From positions 186,001-250,000 of the forward strand of contig NZ_QJRP01000001.1 in the NCBI RefSeq assembly GCF_003205295.1: a stretch of 64,000 nt of DNA, written 5' to 3'. The stretch is from Pseudomonas mosselii (GTDB lineage: Bacteria > Pseudomonadota > Gammaproteobacteria > Pseudomonadales > Pseudomonadaceae). The translations under genes and the position numbers were made by a program. The notes beneath the pieces are model-generated. The model had not been told where the DNA came from, searched no databases, and was given only the letters and a program-made list of their open reading frames with translations. Below are positions 14,963-23,368 of this stretch, in pieces. Position 1 is the first letter of the stretch. Every line of letters starts with the position of its first letter.

Positions 14963-16075
14963 ATGAAAGTTCCGCTGTATGCTTTAACATCTCTTCGTTT
15001 TTTTGCTGCGCTTATGGTTTTTCTCAGTCATTTGGACTTTTTTGAGAATAGTGATTCAGCATTTTTGGTTGATTTTTTTGGCTCGGTCATGAAGGAGGGC
15101 TACATAGGCGTCACGTTCTTCTTCGTGCTGTCTGGCTTTATCCTGTCGTACGCGTGCCAAGGGCGTGAAGTATTGCGGGGTGGGTACCTTGATTTTTTGA
15201 TTTCTCGTATTTCCAGAATATATCCGCTCCACTTTATTACCTTTATCGCTGTGATTCCGTTCGCGGTAATGGCAACCTTGAAACGTGGTGAGACGTGGGA
15301 TTTTATTGTCGGGCTCTTTGCCAATATCACGCTGACGCAAGCTTTTTTTTCAAGTGGTGATATTTATTTTTCTTTCAATGCGCCAGCTTGGAGTCTGTCG
15401 GTTGAGCTGTTTTTCTATGCGGTTTTTCCAGTGCTCCTGGTAATGACTACTCGGGCCTTGCTGTTGTCGGTGGTTGCCGTAATTTTGCTCAAGGCTCTGC
15501 TGGCGAGCTACGGACTCGCTAATAACGGACATTTCCTACTCTACATTTTCCCGCCGCTCAGACTTGCCGATTTCATGGTGGGGATCTTGCTGTTCAGATG
15601 TTTCAGTGCCAGGTGTGACATTTCAGATCTGAGCGCCACTTTACTTCAGGCTGGTTCAATTGCGGGGCTGGCGGTTGCTTGTGTGCTCGCCCCGTATGTA
15701 CCTCAAGGTTATCGTTATGATGTCTATTATTTACTGCCCATGGCGGCTATTGTTCTGTCCTTCGCGTACAATAATGGACTGGCTGCAAGGCTGCTAAGTT
15801 TTCCTCTGTTGATTCTCTTGGGTGAGGCAAGTTTTGCATTCTATCTGGTGCATCAGCGTGTTATTCAAGTTGGTCAGATGGTGAGGGCGAAATTTGGGCT
15901 GCTCGGCTTTGCCTACTGGGATATTGTCTTCTCAGTGGGGTGTTTCTTCGTTGCCTTGGTTGTCAGTGTACTTTTGTACAGGTACTTCGAGATTTCGGCA
16001 AAAAAATGGACGGTTAGTAAACTCACGGCAATAAGTTCAGTTCTCCGGAATAGGGGCGGCGCGGTCAGTTCCTGA
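14963..16075 (+). CDS. Acyltransferase family 3 (OafA/YrhL-like) membrane protein
   Basis: A 370-aa protein with about ten hydrophobic helices. It carries hallmarks of AT3 acyltransferases: LTSLRFFAALMVFLSHLDFF with the conserved Arg and His, GYIGVTFFFVLSGFILSY, and PAWSLSVELFFYAVFP. Such proteins transfer acetyl groups to O-antigen or other envelope glycans from the inner membrane. The start giving MKVPLYALTSLRFF is chosen because upstream residues do not fit the family. Low GC and position at the edge of a prophage remnant suggest a lysogenic-conversion gene. Confidence 0.85.
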   Translation: MKVPLYALTSLRFFAALMVFLSHLDFFENSDSAFLVDFFGSVMKEGYIGVTFFFVLSGFILSYACQGREVLRGGYLDFLISRISRIYPLHFITFIAVIPFAVMATLKRGETWDFIVGLFANITLTQAFFSSGDIYFSFNAPAWSLSVELFFYAVFPVLLVMTTRALLLSVVAVILLKALLASYGLANNGHFLLYIFPPLRLADFMVGILLFRCFSARCDISDLSATLLQAGSIAGLAVACVLAPYVPQGYRYDVYYLLPMAAIVLSFAYNNGLAARLLSFPLLILLGEASFAFYLVHQRVIQVGQMVRAKFGLLGFAYWDIVFSVGCFFVALVVSVLLYRYFEISAKKWTVSKLTAISSVLRNRGGAVSS

Positions 16076-16313
16076 TGATGGCCTGTTCTTGGATCCGTAT
16101 TGAGTTGTTTGAGTAGCTGCTTAGCGTGGCGAGCTCTGCCTCAGACGGCATGGCTCTCCACGTCGGGTGCTTAGCGAGCGGTGCGGGTCTTGAATAGGAC
16201 CGGTAGGTGTTTCGGCGACAATATTTCTTAGGTGTACGTTCCCTTTCCTTGGAGTGCCAGATTCAGTCCGCTTCGATTTTCTTCATGTTGCTCCCCTGCA
16301 TAGACGCATCTGT
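16076..16313. other. Intergenic stretch, no feature seen
   Basis: No ORF with coding character, tRNA or clear palindrome was found. It may contain the right boundary of the element, but no copy of the tRNA-Ser 3' end was recognised here. Confidence 0.4.
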
Positions 16314-16643
16314 TCAGTCCACAATGAAGAGTTTGGCCCCGGTAGGCGTTGATGACCGGTGTGCTTCAGCGTTGTCCCCCACTTGATAGCTCATGCCCGG
16401 CTGCAGGGTGAAAGTCCGACCATCCTCCAGCTCGGTGTCCAGCCGACCTTCCAGGCAGAACAGAATATGACCCTTCCGGCACCAATGATCGGCTACATAT
16501 CCTGGGGTGTACTCAACCCATCGAGCCCGAACGTCCCCAAACAGACAGGTACGCCAATACGCCGTACCGTTTTCGCCCGGATAAGCGACAGGATCGATCT
16601 TTGACCAGTCCGTGGTACCAAACGGGATTGCTGTCAGCTCCAT
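16314..16643 (-). CDS. DHCW-motif cupin protein
   Basis: A 109-aa single-domain cupin with the motif VADHWCRKGH, then LFCLEGRLDTELEDG, and a second half with LQPGMSYQVGDNAEAHRS. The family is small, probably metal-binding and of unknown function. The internal ATG (MELTAIPFGTTDW) is preferred over the longer frame because the family starts there. It lies 108 bp downstream of the alpha/beta hydrolase gene on the same strand. Confidence 0.8.
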   Translation of the reverse strand: MELTAIPFGTTDWSKIDPVAYPGENGTAYWRTCLFGDVRARWVEYTPGYVADHWCRKGHILFCLEGRLDTELEDGRTFTLQPGMSYQVGDNAEAHRSSTPTGAKLFIVD

Positions 16644-16751
16644 GACAACCTCGCAGAAACAGTGAGGCCTGAACCGTACCGATGAAATCGCTCTGCCGAT
16701 AGGCACAGACCGCTGGGAATTTGGACATACAGACAGTCCAGCGAACCTGCC

Positions 16752-17567
16752 TCAGGGGCCAAGCTGCTTCAAGACCGCCGCCACAATCGCTTCCGGCCTG
16801 TCTTCCTGCATCAAGTGGCCCGAGTTCTCTACGCGCACGCAGGGCTGTCGGGAGATAAGCCCAGCAAGACGCTCCCCTTGGGAATAGGGAATCCAGGCGT
16901 CCTCCGAGCCCCAAAGCACCGATACGGGGCAATCCAGCTTCCCGTAGAGCGGTTCGATTTCGTCGGTGTAGCGCTGATCCATCTGTGCGATTTGCCTGTA
17001 GAAGGCCGCCTGGCCAATCGGCCCCAGCCATGGAGCGCTGTAGGCTTGCAGGGCTTCGTCACTGAGGGGATTGGCCGCTGCGGTTTGCAGATAGGCTGCC
17101 AGCAGCGCTCGGTGCATGTAGTCGGGCATCCCGGCAAAGGCGGCCTCATGTTGACGGACATGCTGAACGAAAGGAGAGCCCCAGGGTGCCAGGGCCACGG
17201 CATCGAAAATGGTGAGGGACGCATAGCGCAGACCGTTCAGGTAGTAGGCGCGCAGCGCTGTCGCGCCTCCAAAGTCATGGGCCAGGGCGTCAGGGCGCTC
17301 GATGCCCCATTCCTCGAAAAGCGCAGCCATGACGTTGTTCTGCATCGCCAATGAAACGTCCTGGCCTTCCCTCATTTCAGACAGGCCATAGCCAACCAGG
17401 TCGAAGTAATACACGGTTCTGCGGTCAGTGAGATGAGGTATGACACGCCGCCATACCTGCGAAGAGAAGGGGGTGCCATGGATGGCGACCAGCGGCGCGC
17501 CTGTTCCCATTTTTCCCCATCTGACGGTGTTGCCTTCGATGCTCGATGCGTAGGGTAGATCCAACAT
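16752..17567 (-). CDS. Alpha/beta hydrolase with Asp nucleophile
   Basis: A 271-aa alpha/beta hydrolase: oxyanion motif HGTPFSSQVW (residues 30-39), nucleophile elbow AHDFGGAT with Asp98 rather than Ser, an acidic residue in WGSEDAWIP and catalytic His in NSGHLMQEDRPE. Asp nucleophiles occur in haloalkane and fluoroacetate dehalogenases and epoxide hydrolases, so it may act on such a bond; the substrate is unknown. It is divergent from the ArsR gene with a perfect palindrome between, so it is probably under that repressor's control. Confidence 0.85.
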   Translation of the reverse strand: MLDLPYASSIEGNTVRWGKMGTGAPLVAIHGTPFSSQVWRRVIPHLTDRRTVYYFDLVGYGLSEMREGQDVSLAMQNNVMAALFEEWGIERPDALAHDFGGATALRAYYLNGLRYASLTIFDAVALAPWGSPFVQHVRQHEAAFAGMPDYMHRALLAAYLQTAAANPLSDEALQAYSAPWLGPIGQAAFYRQIAQMDQRYTDEIEPLYGKLDCPVSVLWGSEDAWIPYSQGERLAGLISRQPCVRVENSGHLMQEDRPEAIVAAVLKQLGP

Positions 17568-17582
17568 GGCTCACCTCACATT

Positions 17583-17600
17583 GTCATTTAGCTAAATGAC
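17583..17600. promoter_or_regulatory. Perfect 18-bp palindrome, probable ArsR-family operator
   Basis: GTCATTTAGCTAAATGAC is a perfect inverted repeat in the 47-bp gap between the divergent hydrolase and ArsR genes. Its size and AT-rich core fit an ArsR/SmtB-family dimer site controlling both promoters. Confidence 0.7.
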
Positions 17601-17614
17601 TATATGATGCAGGC

Positions 17615-17935
17615 ATGGACAGATCAATACAGATGAAAGCGATGAGCAGTGAGGTCCGCATGGCGATCCTTCGCCTGCTCGCAGCGCCTCGTGACCACTT
17701 CGCTGAACAATGGTCGGCAGACCCCGTCGAGTTCGGCGTCTGCATGACCCTTATCGCAAGTGCGCTGGGTATCGCCCAGCCAACAGCGAGCCGGCACCTT
17801 GAGATTCTCAAGCAGGCGAGGTTTATCTCGGTTTCAAAGCAGCAAAAATGGTCGTACTGCAAGCGTAACGATGCCGAGATTCTCGAGTACCTGGAGTGGC
17901 TCAGGATTGAGTTGTCGCCGGGTGGATGTGTCTAG
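17615..17935 (+). CDS. ArsR-family transcriptional regulator
   Basis: A 106-aa winged-helix protein: MSSEVRMAILRLLAAP, recognition region LGIAQPTASRHLEILKQA and a wing FISVSKQQKWSYCKR. The metal-binding ELCVCD motif of ArsR/SmtB sensors is absent, so it probably responds to a small molecule or another signal. It is likely autoregulated through the palindrome at 17583. Confidence 0.85.
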   Translation: MDRSIQMKAMSSEVRMAILRLLAAPRDHFAEQWSADPVEFGVCMTLIASALGIAQPTASRHLEILKQARFISVSKQQKWSYCKRNDAEILEYLEWLRIELSPGGCV

Positions 17936-18013
17936 CAATTTTGGTTCGCTGGTGCCTAGCAGCACCGCAGGCGATCCGCTTCACCGCAAACCAAACAAGG
18001 AGAGTGAGTGCCA

Positions 18014-18205
18014 ATGGGCAAAAGGTTGGAAAAGGTCCGAGAGTGGCTCACGCCACGCAGACGCATCTGGGCAGGCGTAGGTCTGTTAGCCGCGTTTTTT
18101 TTGATTCCGGCAGTCAGTTCAGGAACGACGGTGGATTGGCTGATAGGGCCAGCAGCCGTTTTCCTCATAGGCGGCCTCATGCCCGAGGCGACCAGGAGAC
18201 AATGA
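18014..18205 (+). CDS. Small two-TM membrane protein
   Basis: A 63-aa protein with a basic N-terminus (MGKRLEKVREWLTPRRR) and two hydrophobic segments (IWAGVGLLAAFFLIPAV and LIGPAAVFLIGGLM). AAGGAGAG lies 9 bp before the ATG; a GTG at 18008 is too close to it. It follows the ArsR gene by 78 bp and may be co-transcribed. No function is known to me. Confidence 0.5.
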   Translation: MGKRLEKVREWLTPRRRIWAGVGLLAAFFLIPAVSSGTTVDWLIGPAAVFLIGGLMPEATRRQ

Positions 18206-18658
18206 GGCGCTGACGGACAGTGCAGCGAGTCGAAGGAGGGCAGCAGGCATTTTTCGCCGCTGCCCTGTCTGTCGTTGCTTACCGCGAGGCTTGCCAGCAT
18301 CACTGCGCTTATCACGGACTTGGCCGTCCTTGTTGCGAGAGCATGGTTGTTCACTACCGCCAGGTGTGGAGCTTTATGGCCTTTCCCGAATCAAGGAAGC
18401 GATAGCGGCAGATGCAAAAGAGGGAAGGGTTGGGCGACCACCATTTGGGCTTGAGGACCAGCCCTTTCAAGGTGTTGAGAATGGGCGTTCGACTTGGGCT
18501 TGCCGGGGTCGCTTTGCGACCCTTTCGCGACACAAGGCCGCTCCTACAGGTGACCGCGCCATCCTGTAGGAGCGGCCTTGTGTCGCGAAAGGGCTGCAAA
18601 GCAGCCCCGGCAATCTTGAATTGAAGTGGCCATCTCCTAGCCGGCCGGGGGGTGATGC
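18206..18658. other. Intergenic region with a REP pair
   Basis: No gene is supported. The right half holds the inverted REP pair at 18500-18612. ORFs covering it on both strands are artefacts of the repeat. Confidence 0.6.
18500..18612. repeat. Inverted REP pair (CCTACA type)
   Basis: Two arms built on GACACAAGGCCGCTCCTACA face each other across about 15 bp. Flanking CCGGGG/CCCCGG pairing extends the stem to about 48 bp each side. A P. putida-type BIME. Confidence 0.85.
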
Positions 18659-19702
18659 TCAAACCTCCGGAACCCCTTCCTCCCAAACCGCCCAATTCTT
18701 CAGAATCTCCTGTACCAGCGGATTGGCAGTCCGATAGAGATTCTCCAGCGCCGGAACAAAACCGCCCTGGTCGGCATACTCGAGCAGGTTCTCAACCTCG
18801 CTGCCCCCCGGCTCAGGCCGATCAAAATCAGACCCCGCCCGCACCACCGCCACCCGCTGCACATCCACCAACCCTTCACGACTGGCCCGCAGCAGCGCTT
18901 CATAGGTGGAGTTATCTTCCTGCTGGGTCGTGCAGTACTCCCCCTCGTTATCCGTCAGCAACCGAGTCCAGACCTCGGCCCGCTCACTCAAGCGCGTCCC
19001 GGAAAACCAGGTGTTGCCCGCCACGGTGTCGCACCGGGTCACCACCGGCGGCTGGTTGGCCGGCGCCATCGGGTACTTGAGCCGCCAGGCCGTCGATTCC
19101 TTGCTTTCGCTCAGGCTCACCCCGCGTGACAGGGCATAGGCCTTGGCCTGCAGCTTCGGATTGAGCTCGAAGACCTCGGTCTTGTAGTCCAGCGGCGGCT
19201 TCTCGTTCGGCCCCTTGGTGTTGATCCCCAGGTAGCCCGTCGGCCAGTCCTTGGGCGCATCCCGCGAGTCCAGCTCCCACTGGGTGCCGAACTCCACCAG
19301 GTAATGGGCCCAGGCGGTGGTGCCGAGGGTCCCGTGCTTCGGGCTGATCCCGGCAATCCCCGCGACCAGGAAGTAGCTCTTGCGCAAGTCGAACTTCGGC
19401 GACAGCGCCAGTGCCAGGGTCGAGGCCGCAGCGTTGGTCTGGCCCATGCCGGTCACCAGCAGGCAGACGTCCTGGCTGTTGCAACGTATCACCGGATACT
19501 CCGCCGACAGGCCCGGTACACGCACCTCCTGCTTCAGTTCCAGGCGCTCGATCCAGTGCTGGGCCTCGGGGGCGAACATGGTGATGAGCATCACCTTGGG
19601 CCTGATAGGCGGCGCAGCCGTCTCGCCGGCTTGGGCCGTCGAGGTGAGCAGGATGCCGCAGGCCAGGCCCGCGGCGAGGGAAAGACGGTGCATCGGGTGC
19701 AT
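18659..19702 (-). CDS. Purine nucleoside permease (NUP family), periplasmic
   Basis: A 347-aa NUP-family protein with a signal peptide (MHPMHRLSLAAGLACGILLTSTAQAG). The mature part has PKVMLITMFAPEAQHW, then CLLVTGMGQTNAAAST and VAGIAGISPKHGTLG, a nucleoside-phosphorylase-like fold. Family members bind purine nucleosides outside the inner membrane and promote their uptake. GGAGG 5 bp before the second ATG decides the start. It follows the Tsx-like gene by 23 bp, forming a nucleoside-uptake operon. Confidence 0.88.
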   Translation of the reverse strand: MHPMHRLSLAAGLACGILLTSTAQAGETAAPPIRPKVMLITMFAPEAQHWIERLELKQEVRVPGLSAEYPVIRCNSQDVCLLVTGMGQTNAAASTLALALSPKFDLRKSYFLVAGIAGISPKHGTLGTTAWAHYLVEFGTQWELDSRDAPKDWPTGYLGINTKGPNEKPPLDYKTEVFELNPKLQAKAYALSRGVSLSESKESTAWRLKYPMAPANQPPVVTRCDTVAGNTWFSGTRLSERAEVWTRLLTDNEGEYCTTQQEDNSTYEALLRASREGLVDVQRVAVVRAGSDFDRPEPGGSEVENLLEYADQGGFVPALENLYRTANPLVQEILKNWAVWEEGVPEV

Positions 19703-19725
19703 GCGAGCCTCCATGGCGCAAGTGA

Positions 19726-20682
19726 TCAGAACTGGTACCCAACCCCGGCGTAATACCCCCAGCCATCGGAGCGGCCGCGGAAATCCCCATCACCGAAATT
19801 CAGCTGGCTGCCATCCTGCCAGTTGCCGCCATTGTGGAAATGGCGGCCCACCAAGGTGAAGCGCAGGTGGGTAAAGGCGTACAGCAACACGTTGGTAGAT
19901 ACCGTGGCATTGGCCGTGCGGTTGGGGTTGTCCTTGTGCAGGTCCGAGCCGAAATCGAAGTTGGTGAAGCCGATGTAGGTCAGCGAGGCGCCGTTGTCGA
20001 ACTTGCCGAGGGGCACGATGTACTTGAGCTGGGCCCGGTAGCCGTCCCACGAGTACTCGTTGCTGGCGCCATAGTTTTCCCATTGGTAGCGGCCATAGAA
20101 GTTGGCCGACAGGTTGACCCGCGACTGGGTATCGATGTCGGTGCCCAGGCCGCTGTACAGGGTGTTGGCGCGGTTGGCGCTGTTGCTGCCGTGGTCGTAG
20201 ATCCAGTCGAAGGCCACATACCACTCCTTGAACGGGCCGACGGCCAGGCTGCGGCCGGCCAGGTAGTCGATGGAGATCCGCGGCTCGTGTTCCATGAACA
20301 GCGGCGAGCCGTGGTCCCACGCGCCCTTGTCATGGCTGTTGCCGATGTCGAGGATCTTCGGGATGTCGATGTAGCCGTACAGCTCGAACGGCCCCTTGCG
20401 GCCGAAGTACTCGTATTCGAGGTAGATATCGTCGACAGGGCGGGGGCCGAAACTGATGTCCTTGGTGCCGATCAGGGTGAAGTTCTGGTTGTACCAGTCC
20501 GACAGGTAGGGCCCCGATTTGGCCGGTGCGGCGGCCGGACTCAAGGTCTCGCCCTGGGCCGACTCGCTGGGGGGATTGTCTTGGGCGTGGGTGGTGACGC
20601 TGAGTAGTCCCGTAACAGCGCCCAGTAGCAGTTTGGCAGCCAGGGAGGCGCGGGCCGTTGCGCAGAAAGACGGTCGGTGCAT
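19726..20682 (-). CDS. Tsx-like nucleoside-specific outer-membrane channel
   Basis: A 318-aa protein with a signal peptide and a 12-strand barrel pattern: WYNQNFTLIGTKDISF at the mature start, EYEYFGRKGPFELYGY, repeated amphipathic strands, and a C-terminal GWGYYAGVGYQF ending in Phe. Tsx channels admit nucleosides through the outer membrane. It is first in the operon with the NUP permease, and a PurR/LacI-type palindrome lies about 85 bp upstream. Confidence 0.9.
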   Translation of the reverse strand: MHRPSFCATARASLAAKLLLGAVTGLLSVTTHAQDNPPSESAQGETLSPAAAPAKSGPYLSDWYNQNFTLIGTKDISFGPRPVDDIYLEYEYFGRKGPFELYGYIDIPKILDIGNSHDKGAWDHGSPLFMEHEPRISIDYLAGRSLAVGPFKEWYVAFDWIYDHGSNSANRANTLYSGLGTDIDTQSRVNLSANFYGRYQWENYGASNEYSWDGYRAQLKYIVPLGKFDNGASLTYIGFTNFDFGSDLHKDNPNRTANATVSTNVLLYAFTHLRFTLVGRHFHNGGNWQDGSQLNFGDGDFRGRSDGWGYYAGVGYQF

Positions 20683-21172
20683 TGAAAATCCTTGTTCATG
20701 CGGGGGTAAGCCCCTGGGGGCTGCGATGTGTCGAGAGTTGCGGCGATTGTTCGTTCAATGGCTCTGAGCAAACGTTTGCATAGTCTGTACCAAATCACCC
20801 AAGGTCGTTGAAATAAAAGCCGATTCGGCGTTTGAGTTGATCCTTTGGTTAGAAAAGCGCCCTGAAACCGGGCATGGCACGCACGCATGAGCGAATTGAG
20901 GGGCCTGATCTTCCTGCCTCGCAACAATCCGCTCGATTGAAATAATCCAGCAAAAAATGGGTTCTAGCATGGCCGCCGCCCAAGGAAGGCATGTGTGCCC
21001 AAGGAGGAAACGAGCGGGTCGAGGCCGCGCTGGGCCTCGCTTGCCACCAGGGAGGTATCCATGACAGGGATGCCCCGCGGCTTCGGCCGTGGGGCAGTTT
21101 CCCAGGCTGTCCGATCCCCTGACCAGGCCGCTGCCGAGTTGCACCATTTGAGTCTCTCAAGGAGAGCGCAGG
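20683..21172. other. Intergenic region between tsx-like and esterase genes
   Basis: About 490 bp with no supported gene. It holds the palindrome at 20768-20779 and the ribosome site (AAGGAG) of the esterase. ORFs crossing it are not coding-like. Confidence 0.6.
20768..20779. promoter_or_regulatory. PurR/LacI-family operator-like palindrome
   Basis: GCAAACGTTTGC is a perfect 12-bp palindrome identical to the core of the E. coli PurR consensus. It lies 86 bp upstream of the nucleoside-uptake operon start, which makes purine-linked control by a LacI-family repressor plausible. Confidence 0.55.
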
Positions 21173-22804
21173 ATGAGATCGACCATGATCAAGAGATTGC
21201 ACTTGGGGATACTGACTGCTCTATTGGCGGTATCGGCAGAGTCCGTCGCGCAGGTGCTTGTCCAGGCACCGGCAGGGCCGGTCCAGGGTGTCGTCATCGA
21301 CAACGTGGCCGCCTACAAGGGCTTGCCCTACGCCCAGGCGCCTATCGGCCCGCTGCGCTGGCGGGCGCCGGTGGCCCTGGCGGCCTGGACGCAGACGCGT
21401 GTCGCGGACGATTTCGCCGCCGCCTGCCCTCAGCCAAGGCCGGCCGGCCCGAGCCTCTATGCGCCAACGCTGCCCAAGATGTCCGAAGACTGCCTGTACC
21501 TCAACATCTGGACGCCGCCAAAGGTCGAGAAGGCGCCGGTCATGGTCTGGATCCACGGCGGCAGCCTGATGGCCGGCGCCGGCAATGATGGCCTTTATGA
21601 GGGTGCGGCGTTGGCCGCCCAAGGCTTGGTTGTAGTGACGATCAACTACCGTCTCGGCGTGCTGGGCTACCTGGCCCATCCTGAACTGAGCGCCGAGAAT
21701 CTTGAGGGCGTTTCGGGCAACTATGGCTTGCTGGATCAGATCCAGGCGCTGAAGTGGGTGCGCGACAATATTGCGGCTTTTGGCGGCGATCCGTCCAATG
21801 TGAGCATCGTCGGGGAGTCCGCCGGTGGTCTCAGCGTGCTCTACCTGATGGCTTCGCCCCAGGCGCGAGGGCTGTTCCACAAGGCGGTGGCGCAGAGCGC
21901 CTACATGATCTCCACGCCTGAGTTGCAGCGCTCCAGCCATGGCGATGTGCCGGCGCAGGAGAGTGGTCGGCGATTGGCGCAGCGCCTGAAGCTGGATATC
22001 GCGGGCCTGCGCAACATGGACGCGATGGCGTTGGTCAGGGCCGCCGAGGCCATCCGTTTCATGCCATCGGGGACTGTCGATGGCAAGATTCTGCCGCGCC
22101 AGTTGGTCGATACCTTCAACCGTGGCGAGCAGGCACCGGTACCGGTGCTGGCGGGCTTCAATGATGGCGAGATTCGTTCGTTGCCGTTCCTGGCGCCTCC
22201 GGCTCCGGCCACAGCGCAGGCGTATGAGGCCACCATCCGCGCACGGTATGGGGATCTTGCCGATACGTTCCTGGGTCAGCATCCGTCATCCGCGATGACA
22301 GAAAGTGTCCAGACTGCCGTGCGGGACGCCATGTACGGTTGGACGGCCGAGAAGCTGGTGCGCAGACAGACCGAACTCGGCCAGCCTGCCTACTTCTATT
22401 ACTTCGATCACGCCTACCGGGCGACGAACGAAGCCAAGCTTCATGCGTTCCATGCGGCGGAAATCCCCTACATTTTCGCGACTTTCGACCGCACGCCGGC
22501 CGCTTGGCCGCGCCCCCCGCTGACCCGGGGAGAAGCGCGCTTGAGCGAAGCCATGAGCCAATACTGGGTTTCGTTCATCCGCACGGGCCAGCCGCGGGCC
22601 GAGGGGCAGGCGCAATGGTTGCCCTATGGGCAAGACCGCAATTACCTGGCCTTTGAAGACGTTCCGCGAACAGGCCGTCATCTGGCGCCGGGCATGTTCG
22701 AGTTGAACGATGAGGTGGTGTGCCGTCGCTTCAAGGAGGGCGGCGTACCCTGGAGCTGGAACGTCGGATTGCGGGCGCCTTCGGCAATGCCGCCTGGCTG
22801 CTGA
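21173..22804 (+). CDS. Type B carboxylesterase, secreted
   Basis: A 543-aa carboxylesterase/lipase with an N-terminal signal peptide (cleavage near SAESVAQ). It carries the EDCLYLNIWTP signature, the oxyanion HGGSL and the nucleophile Ser216 in GESAGGLS. The catalytic His is probably in KLHAFHAAEIPY. It hydrolyses carboxylic esters in the periplasm or outside the cell; the substrate is unknown. AAGGAG lies 8 bp before the ATG. It is transcribed alone. Confidence 0.9.
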   Translation: MRSTMIKRLHLGILTALLAVSAESVAQVLVQAPAGPVQGVVIDNVAAYKGLPYAQAPIGPLRWRAPVALAAWTQTRVADDFAAACPQPRPAGPSLYAPTLPKMSEDCLYLNIWTPPKVEKAPVMVWIHGGSLMAGAGNDGLYEGAALAAQGLVVVTINYRLGVLGYLAHPELSAENLEGVSGNYGLLDQIQALKWVRDNIAAFGGDPSNVSIVGESAGGLSVLYLMASPQARGLFHKAVAQSAYMISTPELQRSSHGDVPAQESGRRLAQRLKLDIAGLRNMDAMALVRAAEAIRFMPSGTVDGKILPRQLVDTFNRGEQAPVPVLAGFNDGEIRSLPFLAPPAPATAQAYEATIRARYGDLADTFLGQHPSSAMTESVQTAVRDAMYGWTAEKLVRRQTELGQPAYFYYFDHAYRATNEAKLHAFHAAEIPYIFATFDRTPAAWPRPPLTRGEARLSEAMSQYWVSFIRTGQPRAEGQAQWLPYGQDRNYLAFEDVPRTGRHLAPGMFELNDEVVCRRFKEGGVPWSWNVGLRAPSAMPPGC

Positions 22805-22885
22805 CCTGCGCTTGGGGCTGAGCGATGGGGTTGCGGTGTGTCTGGATGAGCGCCGCCTATCCATCGCCATTTGCCGGGGATCACT

Positions 22886-23071
22886 TCACTGCAACGTCTC
22901 GGGCTTCTTCCCCTTGGAGGCCTCCTTCAACCCCTGTTCCATCCGCCCGATCACCTGCGCCAGAATCGCCGCTCTTTCCAGCTCTCCCGACGCCTTCATC
23001 CGTGCATGATCCCGCCGCAGGTTCAGCAGGCATTTCTGCAATCCAAGCGCCGAGCTGTCGTAGTTGTCCAT
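22886..23071 (-). CDS. Small hypothetical protein, 61 aa
   Basis: The predicted protein MDNYDSSALGLQKCLLNLRR... is helical and charged, ending EASKGKKPETLQ. A Met-initiated frame with good codon use supports it. Pseudomonads carry similar small Cys-containing helical proteins, but I cannot name a function. It converges on the esterase gene. Confidence 0.55.
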   Translation of the reverse strand: MDNYDSSALGLQKCLLNLRRDHARMKASGELERAAILAQVIGRMEQGLKEASKGKKPETLQ

Positions 23072-23258
23072 GTCGTTCTCACAAGCCGTGGGCATCCGTG
23101 CCGTTGTAGGAAAGGCTCGACGGTATCAGGTCAATTCCCCCGCCAATACTGATTATTCATACACTGGCTCACAAAGCAGTAGAAACGTCCTACGACGACA
23201 AAAGAGGGGTCTTACAAAAAGACAAGGGTGAATGTTTCGGCATGATTCCGCTCATTTT

Positions 23259-23289
23259 GCGGCAGGCCCCGGAGTACAAGGCCTGCCGC
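23259..23289. repeat. Perfect 10-bp stem-loop
   Basis: GCGGCAGGCC and GGCCTGCCGC flank an 11-bp loop in the gap between two convergent or tandem minus-strand genes. No T-run follows on either strand, so a terminator role is uncertain. Confidence 0.5.
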
Positions 23290-23368
23290 AGAACAGACGG
23301 GTCGCAGAGATAATCCATGCATCCCGGCACCCGACACGCGCTACTGAAACGATATGTTGCAATTGCCC

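Noticed and set aside
5985..18500. A direct repeat of the tRNA-Ser 3' end as attR
   Set aside because: No copy of the CTCTACGCTTCC-type sequence was found by eye; a computed search of the flanks is needed to place the right boundary.
20755..21202. Minus-strand ORFs in the tsx-esterase gap
   Set aside because: They overlap the operator region and have no coding-like composition.
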